A DNA stretch of 64,000 nt from Roseovarius nubinhibens ISM (GCF_000152625.1 NZ_CH724156.1:1484966-1548965); one strand, 5' to 3'; shown: positions 54,922-63,969, counted from the stretch's first letter. Notes: generated by a model not told the origin, from the sequence alone. Made by a program: numbers and translations.

Positions 54922-55407
54922 ATGCTCTTAAACAGGCAATTGGTATTTCTCTATGTCACTCTTGCCGTCTCTGTCGGCTATCTGGTGACAGCCCTGAGCC
55001 TCGGCGCCCCGGTGGCCGAGAACGGCCTGACCCCGGCCTTCTTCCCGATCCTCGTGGGCGGTGCCGCGATCGTCTTTTGCAGCATCCTGATCCTGCAGGC
55101 CCTCCGCGCCAGCTCTGAGGCCAAAGCGGCTAAATCAGAGACCAAATCAGACACCGGCCCGGCCACGCCCGAGATCCGCAACTACACCCATCTCTGGGTT
55201 GTCGTCGCGATCTTCTTCTACATCCTCGGGTTCAAGCCGCTGGGCTATTTCCTCTCCTCCGGCCTCTTTGTGTTCGCCCTGATCCTGCTCTTCTCGAAAT
55301 TCGACAAGCTGCTGCTCAAGGCGCTGATCTCGGCCGCCGTCGTCGGCACGGCCTATCTGATGTTCCAACAATTGTTCGGGGTCCGCCTCCCGACGCTCTG
55401 GGGGTAA
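54922..55407 (+). CDS. tctB: Tripartite tricarboxylate transporter small membrane subunit TctB
   Basis: A 161-residue protein with four membrane helices (about 7-27, 37-58, 92-112 and 130-152) and a charged central loop rich in Lys, Ser and Glu. This is the layout of TctB. It pairs with TctA, which begins 3 bases downstream. The ATG follows GGGAGACG. Confidence 0.9.
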   Translation: MLLNRQLVFLYVTLAVSVGYLVTALSLGAPVAENGLTPAFFPILVGGAAIVFCSILILQALRASSEAKAAKSETKSDTGPATPEIRNYTHLWVVVAIFFYILGFKPLGYFLSSGLFVFALILLFSKFDKLLLKALISAAVVGTAYLMFQQLFGVRLPTLWG

Positions 55408-55410
55408 GTC

Positions 55411-56937
55411 ATGGACTTCATCTTCCTCGTCTTCAGCAGCTTTTCCCTGCTCGCCGATCCGGTCATCCTGACCTATGTGATCCTCGGCTTTGTCATCGGC
55501 ACGATCTTTGCCGCCATCCCCGGCCTCACCGCGACGCTGGCCATGGCCCTTCTTTTGCCGCTGACCTACACGCTCAATGTCGAAACCGCGCTGATGGCCT
55601 GTGCCAGCATCTATATGGCCGGCATGTGCGGCGGCTCGATCACCGCCACCACGATCAACATCCCCGGCGCGCCGTCGTCGATGATGACCGCGCTCGACGG
55701 CTATCCGATGCAGCAACAGGGCAAGGGCGCGCTGGCGCTCGGCCATGCGGCGCTCGGCTCGATGTTCGGCGGCGCGGTGGGCGCGCTGCTCTTGATCGCA
55801 GTCGCGCCCTTCGTGGCGGAACTGTCGCTTCTGGTGAAAACCACGGGCAAGTTCTCGCTTCTGGCCTTTGCGCTCATCGTCGTCGTCATCGCCCAGCGTG
55901 GCCGCATCCCGCAGGCCGGTCTCGCCGCCTGTATCGGTCTGATGCTGGCCACCGTCGGCCTCGACGCGATGGAGCCGGTGACCCGCTTCACCTATGGCTA
56001 TTCCAACCTGACCGCAGGCATCGACCTGATGCCGGTGATCATCGGCACCTTTGCCATCGCCGAAGTGCTGACCCAGGCCAGCTCGCGCGCCGATATCAGC
56101 GCCGCCACCGCCGCCGCCAGCAAGGTCAAGATCCGCCGCCGCGACTTCATCCCGCCCCTGTCGGACATCCGCAAAGTGGGCTTTGGCGTCTATTTCAAAT
56201 CCTGCCTCATCGGCTATTTCGTCGGCACCCTGCCCGGCGCGGGCGGCTCGATGGGCTCGTTCCTGGCCTATACCGAAACCGTGCGCACCTCGGACGACCC
56301 CGAAAGCTTTGGCAAGGGCAACCCCAAGGGCATCGCCGCCTCGGAAAGCGCCAACAATGCCGTCTGCGGCGGCGCCATGGTGCCCATGCTGACCTTCGGC
56401 ATCCCGGGCGACCCGATCACCGCGATCATGCTCGGCGTGCTGGTCATCAACGGCATCCAGCCGGGCCCGCAGCTGATGTCGGATCAGGCCGGTCTCATCG
56501 CGCCGATGCTCGCGGCACTCCTTTTCTCTGCCGTGGTGCTGATCCCGCTGACGCTCTGGCTCATCGGCCCCTATTTCATCAAGATCGTCTCGGTGCGCAA
56601 AGACGTGCTCTATGCCGTGATCGCACTGCTCGCCGTGGTCGGCAGCTACGTCGCCACCTATTCGACCTTCCAGATGTTCATGGCGCTCGGCATGGGGGTT
56701 CTGGCCTTCTACCTGCGGCGCAATGGCTTCCCGGTGATCACCATGCTGCTCGGCTATATCCTCGGACCCAATCTCGAGGAATTCCTGCGCCGCTCGCTGG
56801 CCCTGTCGAACGGCGACCCGACGACCTTCTTCACCAATCCCGACAGCCTGTTCTTCGTCGCGCTGACGCTGGTCTTTGTCTACTTCCTCGTGATCCGCAA
56901 ACCGGCCAAAGCCCCGGCAGCCGCCACATCGAAATAG
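55411..56937 (+). CDS. tctA: Tripartite tricarboxylate transporter large permease TctA
   Basis: A 508-residue permease with about 11-12 helices. It contains the family motifs GTIFAAIPGLTATLAMALLL and ASIYMAGMCGGSITATTINI near the start, and IGYFVGTLPGAGGSMGSFLA plus MLTFGIPGDPITAIMLG later. It imports the carboxylate bound by TctC using an ion gradient. It is the last gene of tctCBA; a perfect 11-bp hairpin lies just downstream. Confidence 0.95.
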   Translation: MDFIFLVFSSFSLLADPVILTYVILGFVIGTIFAAIPGLTATLAMALLLPLTYTLNVETALMACASIYMAGMCGGSITATTINIPGAPSSMMTALDGYPMQQQGKGALALGHAALGSMFGGAVGALLLIAVAPFVAELSLLVKTTGKFSLLAFALIVVVIAQRGRIPQAGLAACIGLMLATVGLDAMEPVTRFTYGYSNLTAGIDLMPVIIGTFAIAEVLTQASSRADISAATAAASKVKIRRRDFIPPLSDIRKVGFGVYFKSCLIGYFVGTLPGAGGSMGSFLAYTETVRTSDDPESFGKGNPKGIAASESANNAVCGGAMVPMLTFGIPGDPITAIMLGVLVINGIQPGPQLMSDQAGLIAPMLAALLFSAVVLIPLTLWLIGPYFIKIVSVRKDVLYAVIALLAVVGSYVATYSTFQMFMALGMGVLAFYLRRNGFPVITMLLGYILGPNLEEFLRRSLALSNGDPTTFFTNPDSLFFVALTLVFVYFLVIRKPAKAPAAATSK

Positions 56938-56948
56938 GCACCGGTTCT

Positions 56949-56978
56949 CTGGCCGCCCCTCCACGACGGGGCGGCCAG
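56949..56978 (+). terminator. Strong hairpin after tctA
   Basis: A perfect 11-bp stem, CTGGCCGCCCC (56949-56959) and GGGGCGGCCAG (56968-56978), with an 8-base loop starts 11 bases after the tctA stop. No T-run follows (ACATCTATT), so it may terminate inefficiently or stabilise the transcript end. Confidence 0.6.
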
Positions 56979-57115
56979 ACATCTATTAAAGAGTAGGCCC
57001 GCCTCCCGCGCGCCCCCCCCTGTATTTTACCCAAACCCGCTTTATAAAGAGCCGCAGAATTGACCGCCCCGGCATAAACCCCCGGGCGCTGCGCCCAAAC
57101 CCCAAGGAGCTCACG

Positions 57116-57817
57116 TTGTCAGAGACACGGCGACCCTCACTGGCAGATCAGGTCTATGATCAACTGCTGACCAAGATCCTCGAAGAGGAATACCCGGTGC
57201 ATAGCCGGCTGCCCACCGAAGAGGCTCTGGCCGAGAGCTTTGGCGTCTCGCGGCCGATCGTGCGCGGGGCGCTGTCGCGGCTGCGCGACGATGGCATCGT
57301 GCAATCGCGCCGCGGCTCGGGCAGCTATGTGCTGCGCCGTCCCGACCGCGAGTTGATCAGCTTCGTGCCGCTCGAATCCGTCTCCGACGTGCAGCGCTGC
57401 TACGAGTTCCGCATCGATGTCGAAGGTGCTGCCGCCGCCTGGGCCGCACGCCGCCGCGACGATGACGATCTGGCCGCCATGGATGCCGCCTATCGCGAGA
57501 TGGAAGAGACCTATCAGCAAAACGCCCTCGGCGTTGAGGCCGATCAGCGCCTCCACCTCGCCATCGCCCGCGCCGCCAAGAACCCGTTCTTTTCCTCGGT
57601 GCTGGAATCGCTCAGCGAACAGATCGCCTATGGCGTGAAACTGTCGCGCTCGCTGACCCTGCTCGACACGCCGGTGCGCCAGGAACTCGTCCTCGCCGAA
57701 CACCGCGCCGTGCTCGACGCGATCCGCCTGAAACAGCCCGAAGTGGCCCAAGCCACCATGCGCCACCACATCACCGCCGCCAAGGACCGCATGTTCGTCG
57801 GCACCCAAGAGGACTGA
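57116..57817 (+). CDS. GntR-family regulator (FadR/FCD subfamily)
   Basis: A 233-residue protein. The N-terminal winged helix contains HSRLPTEEALAESFGVSRPIVRGAL (family pattern, residues 22-46). The C-terminal helical FCD domain has metal/ligand positions in EFRIDVEGAAAAWAA, HLAIARAAKNPF and the final HHITAAKDR. The start is TTG at 57116, with AAGGAG (57104-57109) 6 bases upstream. FCD regulators usually sense the acid handled by their operon, so it likely controls the RraA-dehydrogenase-tct genes just upstream. Confidence 0.92.
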   Translation: MSETRRPSLADQVYDQLLTKILEEEYPVHSRLPTEEALAESFGVSRPIVRGALSRLRDDGIVQSRRGSGSYVLRRPDRELISFVPLESVSDVQRCYEFRIDVEGAAAAWAARRRDDDDLAAMDAAYREMEETYQQNALGVEADQRLHLAIARAAKNPFFSSVLESLSEQIAYGVKLSRSLTLLDTPVRQELVLAEHRAVLDAIRLKQPEVAQATMRHHITAAKDRMFVGTQED

Positions 57818-57830
57818 GCGCGCCGGGCCG

Positions 57831-58901
57831 CTACCACGCCGACTTGCCGTTGATCACACCCGCCAGATCCATCGCCACCACATCCGCCCCGGCGAGCTCT
57901 GGCGGGGCGGCGCCGTGGTCGGTGCCAAAGGACTGCCGGTAAGAGCTCGGGCACACCCCGAGCTGCCGCGTGAACACCCGGCGCAGCGTTGCCGCCGTGC
58001 CGAACCCGGCATTCACCGCCACCGATTGCACCGATTGCTGTGACGTCTCGAGCAATTGCCGCGCCGAGGTCAGGCGCACATCCTCGATATATTGCGACAG
58101 CGTCGTGTTGGTGACCTTCTTGAAGAGCCGCACCAAGGACCGCTCGCTCATCGCGGCCTTCTTGGCGAGATTGGCCACCGACAGATCCGCCGTCGGGTTC
58201 TCCCAGACGAAAAGCTGCACCCGCCGGATGCGCGGGTCTTCGGTCGCTTCGGCCATCAATTGCGGGCTGAACTGCGTCTGCCCGCTGATCCGCCGCAGCA
58301 CCAGCACCATGAACCGCGCGATATCGAGGGCGAGCTGCCGCCCATGATCCTTCTCGATCAGCGCCAGCGTCAGGTCGATCCCCGCCAGCATCCCCGCCGA
58401 GGTCCAGAGCTTGCCCGAATTGACAAAAATCGCATCCTCTTCGATCTCGACGGCGCTCTGGCATTGCTTCAACCGGATCGCTTCGAGCCAATGGGTCGCG
58501 ACCCGGTGACCATCCGCGATCCCCGAGGCCACGAGGATCGTCGAGCCGGTACAGACCGACCCCAACCGCGCACAGCGCGGCTCGAGCCGCCGCAGCCAGG
58601 ACAAGAGCGTTTCATCCTCCGCCGCCGCGAAACATCCCGGCCCGCCCGCGACGAGCATCAGGTCGATCCGCGCGGGCAGATCCTCGCAGGCGCAACTTGG
58701 CACGATGTTGAGAAACCCGCCGGCCACCGGCACCGGCGCCCCGTCGACAGAGACGGTCACAGGTTTGTAGAGCTGTCGGCCGGTGAGGAAATTGGCGAGC
58801 CCAAAAGGCTCCAGGGGGCCGGACGCATCGACCGACGAGACGCCCGGATAGACGAGCATTGCCACGAGACGAGGCTGTCCTATCGAATCGTCTGGCCCCA
58901 A
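57831..58901 (-). CDS. GlxA-family AraC-type transcriptional regulator
   Basis: A 356-residue regulator. The N-terminal two-thirds is a DJ-1/PfpI-like domain (MLVYPGVSSVDASGPLEPFG, then SVCTGSTILVASGIADG). The C-terminus carries two AraC helix-turn-helix units (LSVANLAKKAAMSERSLVRL and SVQSVAVNAGFGTAATLRRV). Relatives control choline/betaine, carnitine or arginine metabolism. The TTG at 58901 is taken as start because the first beta strand needs residues before the ATG at 58859. It is divergent from a LysE exporter; GTGAT-N9-ATCAC (58923-58941) in between may be an operator. Confidence 0.85.
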   Translation of the reverse strand: MGPDDSIGQPRLVAMLVYPGVSSVDASGPLEPFGLANFLTGRQLYKPVTVSVDGAPVPVAGGFLNIVPSCACEDLPARIDLMLVAGGPGCFAAAEDETLLSWLRRLEPRCARLGSVCTGSTILVASGIADGHRVATHWLEAIRLKQCQSAVEIEEDAIFVNSGKLWTSAGMLAGIDLTLALIEKDHGRQLALDIARFMVLVLRRISGQTQFSPQLMAEATEDPRIRRVQLFVWENPTADLSVANLAKKAAMSERSLVRLFKKVTNTTLSQYIEDVRLTSARQLLETSQQSVQSVAVNAGFGTAATLRRVFTRQLGVCPSSYRQSFGTDHGAAPPELAGADVVAMDLAGVINGKSAW

Positions 58902-59113
58902 AATGCTGCCCTTTTGTGCAATGTGATCTAAAAATAATCACCTTGATGATAGCGCAACTGCCGTCCGAAAGAAACGTTCGACGTCGAATAGCGCACAGTT
59001 CCCGCCAAACGCCCGCCCCGATCTTAGCTGGCGCACGCTCTCATGGCACACTCCGCCGCGACCGCTCGCGCCGCCAGAGGCGCATGGATCTGCCGGTTTG
59101 GGGAGGGGAACCA

Positions 59114-59722
59114 ATGGAGCCGACGGCCCTATTTGCCTATATGATGACCCTCGGCGCCCTGACCCTGACACCGGGCCCGCTGGTCGCCGTTCTCGCCGCC
59201 CGCTCGGCCAGCCGCGACCGCCGGGGCGCCTGCGCCATGGCCATCGGCATCTGCATCGGCGACGTGCTGGTTATTCTCGCCATCTGTGCCGGGCTCGGCT
59301 TCTGGCTCAAGGCAAATTCCGAGATTTTCAGCATCGCGAAATATGCCGGGGCCGGGCTGCTCATCCTCGTCGCGATCCGCATGTGGCGTGCCCAAGCCGC
59401 GCCGACGCAGGCGACGGCCCGTGCCTATGGGCTGCTCACCTCGGCGCTGATCGGCTTTACTGTCTGCCTGAGCAGCCCGCAAACCGTGGTCATCTATTTC
59501 ATGCTGCTGCCACGCGTCGTCGATCTGACCGTCGTCGGCCCGCAAGAGATCCTGATCTTGATGGGCGCCACCGTCGCCGCTTTGCTCGCTGTCTTCGTGA
59601 CGATCATCCTCTGTTCCGAACTGACACAGCGCCTCCTGAACTGCCCCGCCGGCGCGACGATCTGGTCGCGGATCATGTCCCTCACCATCGGCGGCTCGGC
59701 GCTTTGGGTGCTGGCCGGCTAG
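59114..59722 (+). CDS. LysE-family amino acid exporter (first)
   Basis: A 202-residue protein with six predicted membrane helices. It opens MEPTALFAYMMTLGALTLTPGP, the LysE/RhtB proline motif, with GICIGDVLVILAICAGLG in helix two. It is expected to export an amino acid or derivative. The ATG at 59114 follows GGGAGGGG. It is divergent from the GlxA-type regulator, which may control it, and convergent with a second LysE gene 32 bases downstream. Confidence 0.88.
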   Translation: MEPTALFAYMMTLGALTLTPGPLVAVLAARSASRDRRGACAMAIGICIGDVLVILAICAGLGFWLKANSEIFSIAKYAGAGLLILVAIRMWRAQAAPTQATARAYGLLTSALIGFTVCLSSPQTVVIYFMLLPRVVDLTVVGPQEILILMGATVAALLAVFVTIILCSELTQRLLNCPAGATIWSRIMSLTIGGSALWVLAG

Positions 59723-59754
59723 GGCCGGGCGGCTGACCCCGGTCGACCGCGCCC

Positions 59755-60384
59755 TTATCGTTCCGGCTCAAAATCCTTGCTGGCCAGCAGCATCGCGGCA
59801 CCGATCATCAGCGCGCCGCAGATCTTGTTCACCAGACCAAAGGAAAACCGCCGGAGCGCCGCCGCCGCCCGCAGGCCGAGCCAGCCCCAGAGCAGCAGGA
59901 TCGCCCCATCCACCACCAGATAGGTGAGCCCGAGGATCAAAAGCTGTGGCAGCACCGGCATCATGGGGTCGATGAACTGCGGAAAGAGCGCGCCGAAAAA
60001 CACCACGGCAAAGGGGTTGGCCATCGAGGTCACAAACCCCTGACGAAAGAGCCGCGCCGACTGACCAGAGGCCGTGGCGGCAACATCCTCGGGCCGGTCC
60101 TTGGCGAGGATCAACTGCAACCCGATCCAGACCAGATAGGCCACCCCGAGCCATTTGATCCAGACAAAGGCGCTGGCAGAGGTCGCGATGATCGCCGCCA
60201 GCCCAAAGGCCGCCCCCGTCATCTGCAGGCTGTTGGCCGTGAGATCCCCAGCGATCGTATAGGCGCTGCGCCGGAGCCCATAGCGGACGCTGTTCGATAT
60301 AATGAGAAGCTGGCTCGTATCCGGCGGCGTCGCAAAGAACACCGCAACCGCTGCCAGATAGATCAGATAGGTCTCCATAAGCAT
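59755..60384 (-). CDS. LysE-family amino acid exporter (second)
   Basis: A 209-residue six-helix protein starting YLIYLAAVAVFFATPPDTSQ, with GDLTANSLQMTGAAFGLAAI in the second helix. This fits the LysE/RhtB family, and DTSQ replaces the more common GP-type motif. The substrate is unknown. It is only distantly similar to the exporter it converges with, so a recent duplication is not supported. Start at 60384 or at a second ATG at 60378. Confidence 0.88.
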   Translation of the reverse strand: MLMETYLIYLAAVAVFFATPPDTSQLLIISNSVRYGLRRSAYTIAGDLTANSLQMTGAAFGLAAIIATSASAFVWIKWLGVAYLVWIGLQLILAKDRPEDVAATASGQSARLFRQGFVTSMANPFAVVFFGALFPQFIDPMMPVLPQLLILGLTYLVVDGAILLLWGWLGLRAAAALRRFSFGLVNKICGALMIGAAMLLASKDFEPER

Positions 60385-60779
60385 CGGCCTGCCTTTCAGA
60401 TGAGACTGCCACAGGCTAGGGCCCTGGCCGCGCCCCGGTCAAACCTTTCCCGCCTCTGACGACCCGGCACGCAGGAAAGAGCCCGGAAGATCTGTCTGAT
60501 CCTGCCGTTTCCTGTCAGCTATCCCACGGCTGTGCCCAGCCCTTCGGCCCCGAACCCCATAGCGCCGCACCGAGGACATCGCCTCAATCCTCATGGTCTC
60601 CATTGGTTTTGCGTTCAATATTGTCTGGGTCGTCGCGGGGGAGGGGGCGCAGTTTCTTGAGCGTGGCCGACGGCGAAAGCGATGGGGATCTTTGGCGGCT
60701 ACACAGTAGGGAGTCCCCCAGAATCCAGACTGTCGCGATACCGTCGTAATACCGACGTGATACCGAAAACGCCTCAATT
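60385..60779. other. Intergenic region holding TACCG repeat copy 3
   Basis: About 395 bases between the second LysE gene and the Hint-domain gene. It contains repeat copy 3 near its right end. Short open frames exist on both strands, but none shows a ribosome site with protein-like composition. No terminator hairpin with a T-run was found. Confidence 0.5.
60728..60766 (+). repeat. 39-bp TACCG repeat, copy 3
   Basis: The clearest copy. After GACTGTCGCGA come three 11-base steps that each begin TACCG: TACCGTCGTAA, TACCGACGTGA and TACCGA. It ends 14 bases from the stop of the convergent-facing Hint gene. Related to 50611-50649 (+) and 11670-11708 (-). Confidence 0.8.
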
Positions 60780-61766
60780 TCACATGACGCGCTGCAGCAT
60801 GGCCTCGAGAACGGGCCGTTCAAACGCCCGAATACAGGTCCGCGCGATCTGCGGCTGGGGCAGGGTGATGTCCATAAGGTCCGGGAATATATCGAGAATT
60901 TCGCGCCGCGAAGCCTCTGCCAGCCCGTCCATCGCCCGCTCGCCCGGCAGAAAGCTCTCGCTCAGCGCGCCATTGGAAAAGACAATCTGATGCTGATCAA
61001 AGAGAAAGTGGAAATAGCGCACCTCCCCCGGGGCCTCTTGATAGACATTCCTGAGCACTGTCAGATGCTTGGCCGGCACCAATATCTCGGCCTCCCCGAA
61101 ATAAAGCTCCGCCTCCGCCGTCGAAATCAGCATCCGATGATTGGGCGACACCCGCAATTCCCGACACGCCCCCAACGTCCCCTCCCCAAACACAATCGGC
61201 GCCGTCGTCCGCGTGCTCTGGATCGTCCGACCGGAAATCCAGCGGATCGGCTGATAGCCCGCATCGCGTGTCAGAACCATGTCGCCGGCCCGAAGATCCT
61301 CGACCGCCACTTCGCCCTTTTGCGTGGCGATCATCGTCCCGGCCACGAAACAAGGCACGTCGCCCGGGATCTCGCTGTTCACATTGCTTGAGGCGCCATT
61401 GCGCGTATAGGTCTGGCCGACCACCAATGGCGTTGACGCCCCGGGCAGGGAATAGATTGCATCGCCGAGGGTAAAGGCTCCGTTCACCTTGGGGACAAGA
61501 TAATCATCCGCGGCCGAGCCACTCTCGATCCCCCGCGCGCCGCCAAAGACAAAGCTCTGCCCGGCGGCCCATCCGCTCGGCGCTGGGCCCGAGATCGATT
61601 GAATCACCGGCAATGTCCCGGTCTCGGTCTTGGGGCTGTCATCGCCCACGCCGAAATTGTCGTCTTCGTCAAAGACCGTCACGGTAAACGTATCGGTCAC
61701 GGTGAACGTAGAGTTCGCCGAACCGCTGATCCGATACATTGTAAACGTGTAAGTGCCCGATGGCAT
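60780..61766 (-). CDS. Hint (Hedgehog/intein, Hint_2) domain protein
   Basis: A 328-residue protein. The first ~135 residues are a beta-rich, Gly/Ser/Thr-containing region. The Hint_2 domain follows with its cysteine in PCFVAGTMIATQKGEVAVED (C139) and the histidine in VSPNHRML. Residues after ~230 form the usual C-terminal extension of Rhodobacterales Hint_2 proteins. Hint domains can cleave peptide bonds at the N-terminal cysteine, so the beta-rich part could be released. The ATG at 61766 with AGGGG is preferred to a GTG at 61775. Confidence 0.85.
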   Translation of the reverse strand: MPSGTYTFTMYRISGSANSTFTVTDTFTVTVFDEDDNFGVGDDSPKTETGTLPVIQSISGPAPSGWAAGQSFVFGGARGIESGSAADDYLVPKVNGAFTLGDAIYSLPGASTPLVVGQTYTRNGASSNVNSEIPGDVPCFVAGTMIATQKGEVAVEDLRAGDMVLTRDAGYQPIRWISGRTIQSTRTTAPIVFGEGTLGACRELRVSPNHRMLISTAEAELYFGEAEILVPAKHLTVLRNVYQEAPGEVRYFHFLFDQHQIVFSNGALSESFLPGERAMDGLAEASRREILDIFPDLMDITLPQPQIARTCIRAFERPVLEAMLQRVM

Positions 61767-62002
61767 CAGCCACACCCCTGTATACTCGTGACCTCTTCCG
61801 CTGACCTAAAGCGGAGCATGATCCTGATGTATTCGGGCATTTGGGCGAGACTGTGCAGCCCAGGTGTCGGAAACCGATCTCTTTCGTGGCGGGCTCTGTC
61901 CAAAGCCATTGTTACAAAAACCGACTAGATCGTGACTTTCCTTTATTTGTTGGGTCGCTCTGGCGCCATTACGTTACATCCGAAACTCGGAGGAAATGCC
62001 CC

Positions 62003-62911
62003 ATGGCGCGACGCTGGACCAACCGTCTGACTGAAAATGACATCACGCCCGAAGCGGCGTTTCTCAACCGGCGTCAGATCATGGCCGGGGCACTTGGCGC
62101 TGCCGGGGCGTCGCTCATGGGCCTGCCGCAGGCCGCCCATGCCGAGGCGCTGACCCCGCACCCCTGGGAAGACATCACCAGCTACAACAACTACTACGAG
62201 TTCGGCACCGGCAAGGATGACCCGGCCCAGAACGCCCATCAGCTCACCACAGCGCCCTGGTCCGTCACCATCGACGGTCTGGTCGAGCGCCCCGGCCAAT
62301 ATGCGTTCGAGGACATTCTCGCCAAGATGACCATCGAAGAGCGCATCTACCGTTTCCGCTGTGTCGAGGCCTGGTCGATGGTGGTGCCGTGGAACGGGTT
62401 CGAGCTGGCCGATCTGCTCAATCTCGCGGGTGTGACCTCGGATGCGAAATATGTCGCCTTCGAAACCGTGCTGCGCCCCGAAGAGATGCCCGGCACCCGC
62501 ACCCGCGTTCTCGACTGGCCCTATGTCGAAGGTCTGCGCCTTGATGAGGCGATGCATCCGCTGACCATCATGGCCACCGGCATCTATGGTCGCGACATCC
62601 CAAATCAGAACGGCGCGCCGCTGCGCCTGGTGGTGCCATGGAAATACGGGTTCAAATCGATCAAGTCGGTGGTGCGGATCACCCTCACCGACAAAGAGCC
62701 GCCGACAAGCTGGAACAAGGCCAATGCCCGCGAATACGGCTTCTATAGTAATGTGAACCCCGAGGTGGATCACCGCCGCTGGAGCCAGGCGAGCGAACGG
62801 GTCATCGGCGGCGGCCTCTTTGCCAAGCGTCAGCCGACCCTCATGTTCAACGGCTATGAGGACGAGGTGGCCTCTCTCTATAAGGGGATGGATCTCACCC
62901 GGTTCTTCTGA
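62003..62911 (+). CDS. msrP: Protein-methionine-sulfoxide reductase catalytic subunit MsrP
   Basis: A 302-residue periplasmic molybdoenzyme. A twin-arginine signal ([19 protein letters not shown], residues 22-40) ends near AHA. The molybdenum-ligating C120 lies in [14 protein letters not shown]. With the haem protein MsrQ it reduces oxidised methionines in envelope proteins. The ATG at 62003 follows GGAGGAAA. msrQ starts 3 bases after the stop. The frame is open further upstream, but that part is not protein-like. Confidence 0.95.
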   Translation: MARRWTNRLTENDITPEAAFLNRRQIMAGALGAAGASLMGLPQAAHAEALTPHPWEDITSYNNYYEFGTGKDDPAQNAHQLTTAPWSVTIDGLVERPGQYAFEDILAKMTIEERIYRFRCVEAWSMVVPWNGFELADLLNLAGVTSDAKYVAFETVLRPEEMPGTRTRVLDWPYVEGLRLDEAMHPLTIMATGIYGRDIPNQNGAPLRLVVPWKYGFKSIKSVVRITLTDKEPPTSWNKANAREYGFYSNVNPEVDHRRWSQASERVIGGGLFAKRQPTLMFNGYEDEVASLYKGMDLTRFF

Positions 62912-62914
62912 GCC

Positions 62915-63559
62915 GTGGCCGATCCAGTTGCGCCCGTGTCCTTCACCTCTCTTATAGAGACCGCAAACCTCCAGCTCCGCCGCGTCCCGGCCTGGCCCGC
63001 CTATCCGCTGGCCTTTGGCTATGTCGGCTGGCTCGTCTGGCTCGGCGCGACCGGCGGGCTCGGGGTCGAGCCGGTGGTCGCGTTGCAGCGCGCCTTGGGC
63101 GAGGCGGCACTCTATCTCCTGATCGCAGGGCTCGCCGTCACGCCGCTGCGGCGCCACGCGGGGCTCAACCTCCTCAAGTTCCGCCGCGCCCTTGGGCTGT
63201 CGTGCTTTATCTTCGTGGTGGCGCATTTCCTCGCCTGGGCGGTGCTCGACCTCCAGAGCCTCGGCCGTGTCTGGGCCGACATCGTGAAGCGCCCCTATAT
63301 AACTGTCGGCATGGCGGGGTTCGCGCTGCTCATCCCCTTGGCCCTCACCTCGAACAATTGGTCGATCCGCCACCTCGGCGCGCGCTGGCGTCAGTTGCAC
63401 CGGCTCACCTATGCCGCGGCGCTGCTGGGCGCGGTGCATTACATCATGCTGGTGAAAGGGTTTCAGATGCGCCCGCTGATCTTCCTAGCCGTGATTCTGA
63501 TCTTGCTGCTGCTGCGCCTGCGTCCCGGCAGGCTGGCGATGCGGTTTCAGCGCGGCTGA
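62915..63559 (+). CDS. msrQ: Haem-binding membrane subunit MsrQ
   Basis: A 214-residue protein with six membrane helices. Histidines in VVAHFLAWAVLD, QLHRLTYAAAL and GAVHYIML fit the haem b ligands of the ferric-reductase-like MsrQ family. It passes electrons from the quinone pool or a flavin reductase to MsrP. The start is GTG at 62915, 3 bases after msrP. Confidence 0.93.
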   Translation: MADPVAPVSFTSLIETANLQLRRVPAWPAYPLAFGYVGWLVWLGATGGLGVEPVVALQRALGEAALYLLIAGLAVTPLRRHAGLNLLKFRRALGLSCFIFVVAHFLAWAVLDLQSLGRVWADIVKRPYITVGMAGFALLIPLALTSNNWSIRHLGARWRQLHRLTYAAALLGAVHYIMLVKGFQMRPLIFLAVILILLLLRLRPGRLAMRFQRG

Positions 63560-63790
63560 GGCGGAATCGCCCGTCGGCGGAGGCCGATTCCGGGGCCCAC
63601 ACCCCTCTCTATAGGGCAGATCGGGCGGCACCCCTGTGGATAACCCCGATACCCCTATATCCCCCAGATGCTGCATCGCAATAAAATGAGGGAAAATAGG
63701 GGCCTCACGAAACATTCCGCAAGTAACCCATTAAAATTACAGTAAAAATCAGGAAAATGTAAAAAAGATGACATTTTGCGAAAAAGGGGC

Positions 63791-63819
63791 TTGCGACTCT
63801 TTGGGTCTAACCGTAAATA
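63791..63819 (+). promoter_or_regulatory. Candidate rRNA operon promoter
   Basis: TTGCGA (63791-63796) and TAAATA (63814-63819) are separated by exactly 17 bases, directly after an A/T-rich upstream stretch. A GANTC site (GACTC, 63795-63799) overlaps the end of the -35 box. The role is inferred from position 165 bases before boxA. Confidence 0.55.
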
Positions 63820-63969
63820 CCCCCTCACCGGCGGCGCAGACAGCGCGGCACGGGACGCCAGACGGAACGACGGAGCGACGCTCTAGAGGGACAGACGGCA
63901 ACAACATTGGGGCAAGTTAGGCGGGGCGCGCCAGCAAGTTAGTGGCGCATCCGGTTTGATTTTGTCTCT

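Noticed and set aside
55147..56982. A 611-codon open frame antisense to tctB/tctA, and similar long antisense frames (for example 1001-2347, 28124-30049 and 47032-48897).
   Set aside because: They mirror strong, family-matching genes and arise from high GC at third positions. Their translations are rich in Arg, His, Gln and Gly without domain patterns.
58902..59113. An upstream extension of the first LysE gene from 58859.
   Set aside because: It would run through the divergent promoter region; the ATG at 59114 has a strong ribosome site and matches the family start.
59114..60384. The two convergent LysE genes as an inverted duplication.
   Set aside because: Their proteins share only family-level features and their DNA shows no long inverted identity.
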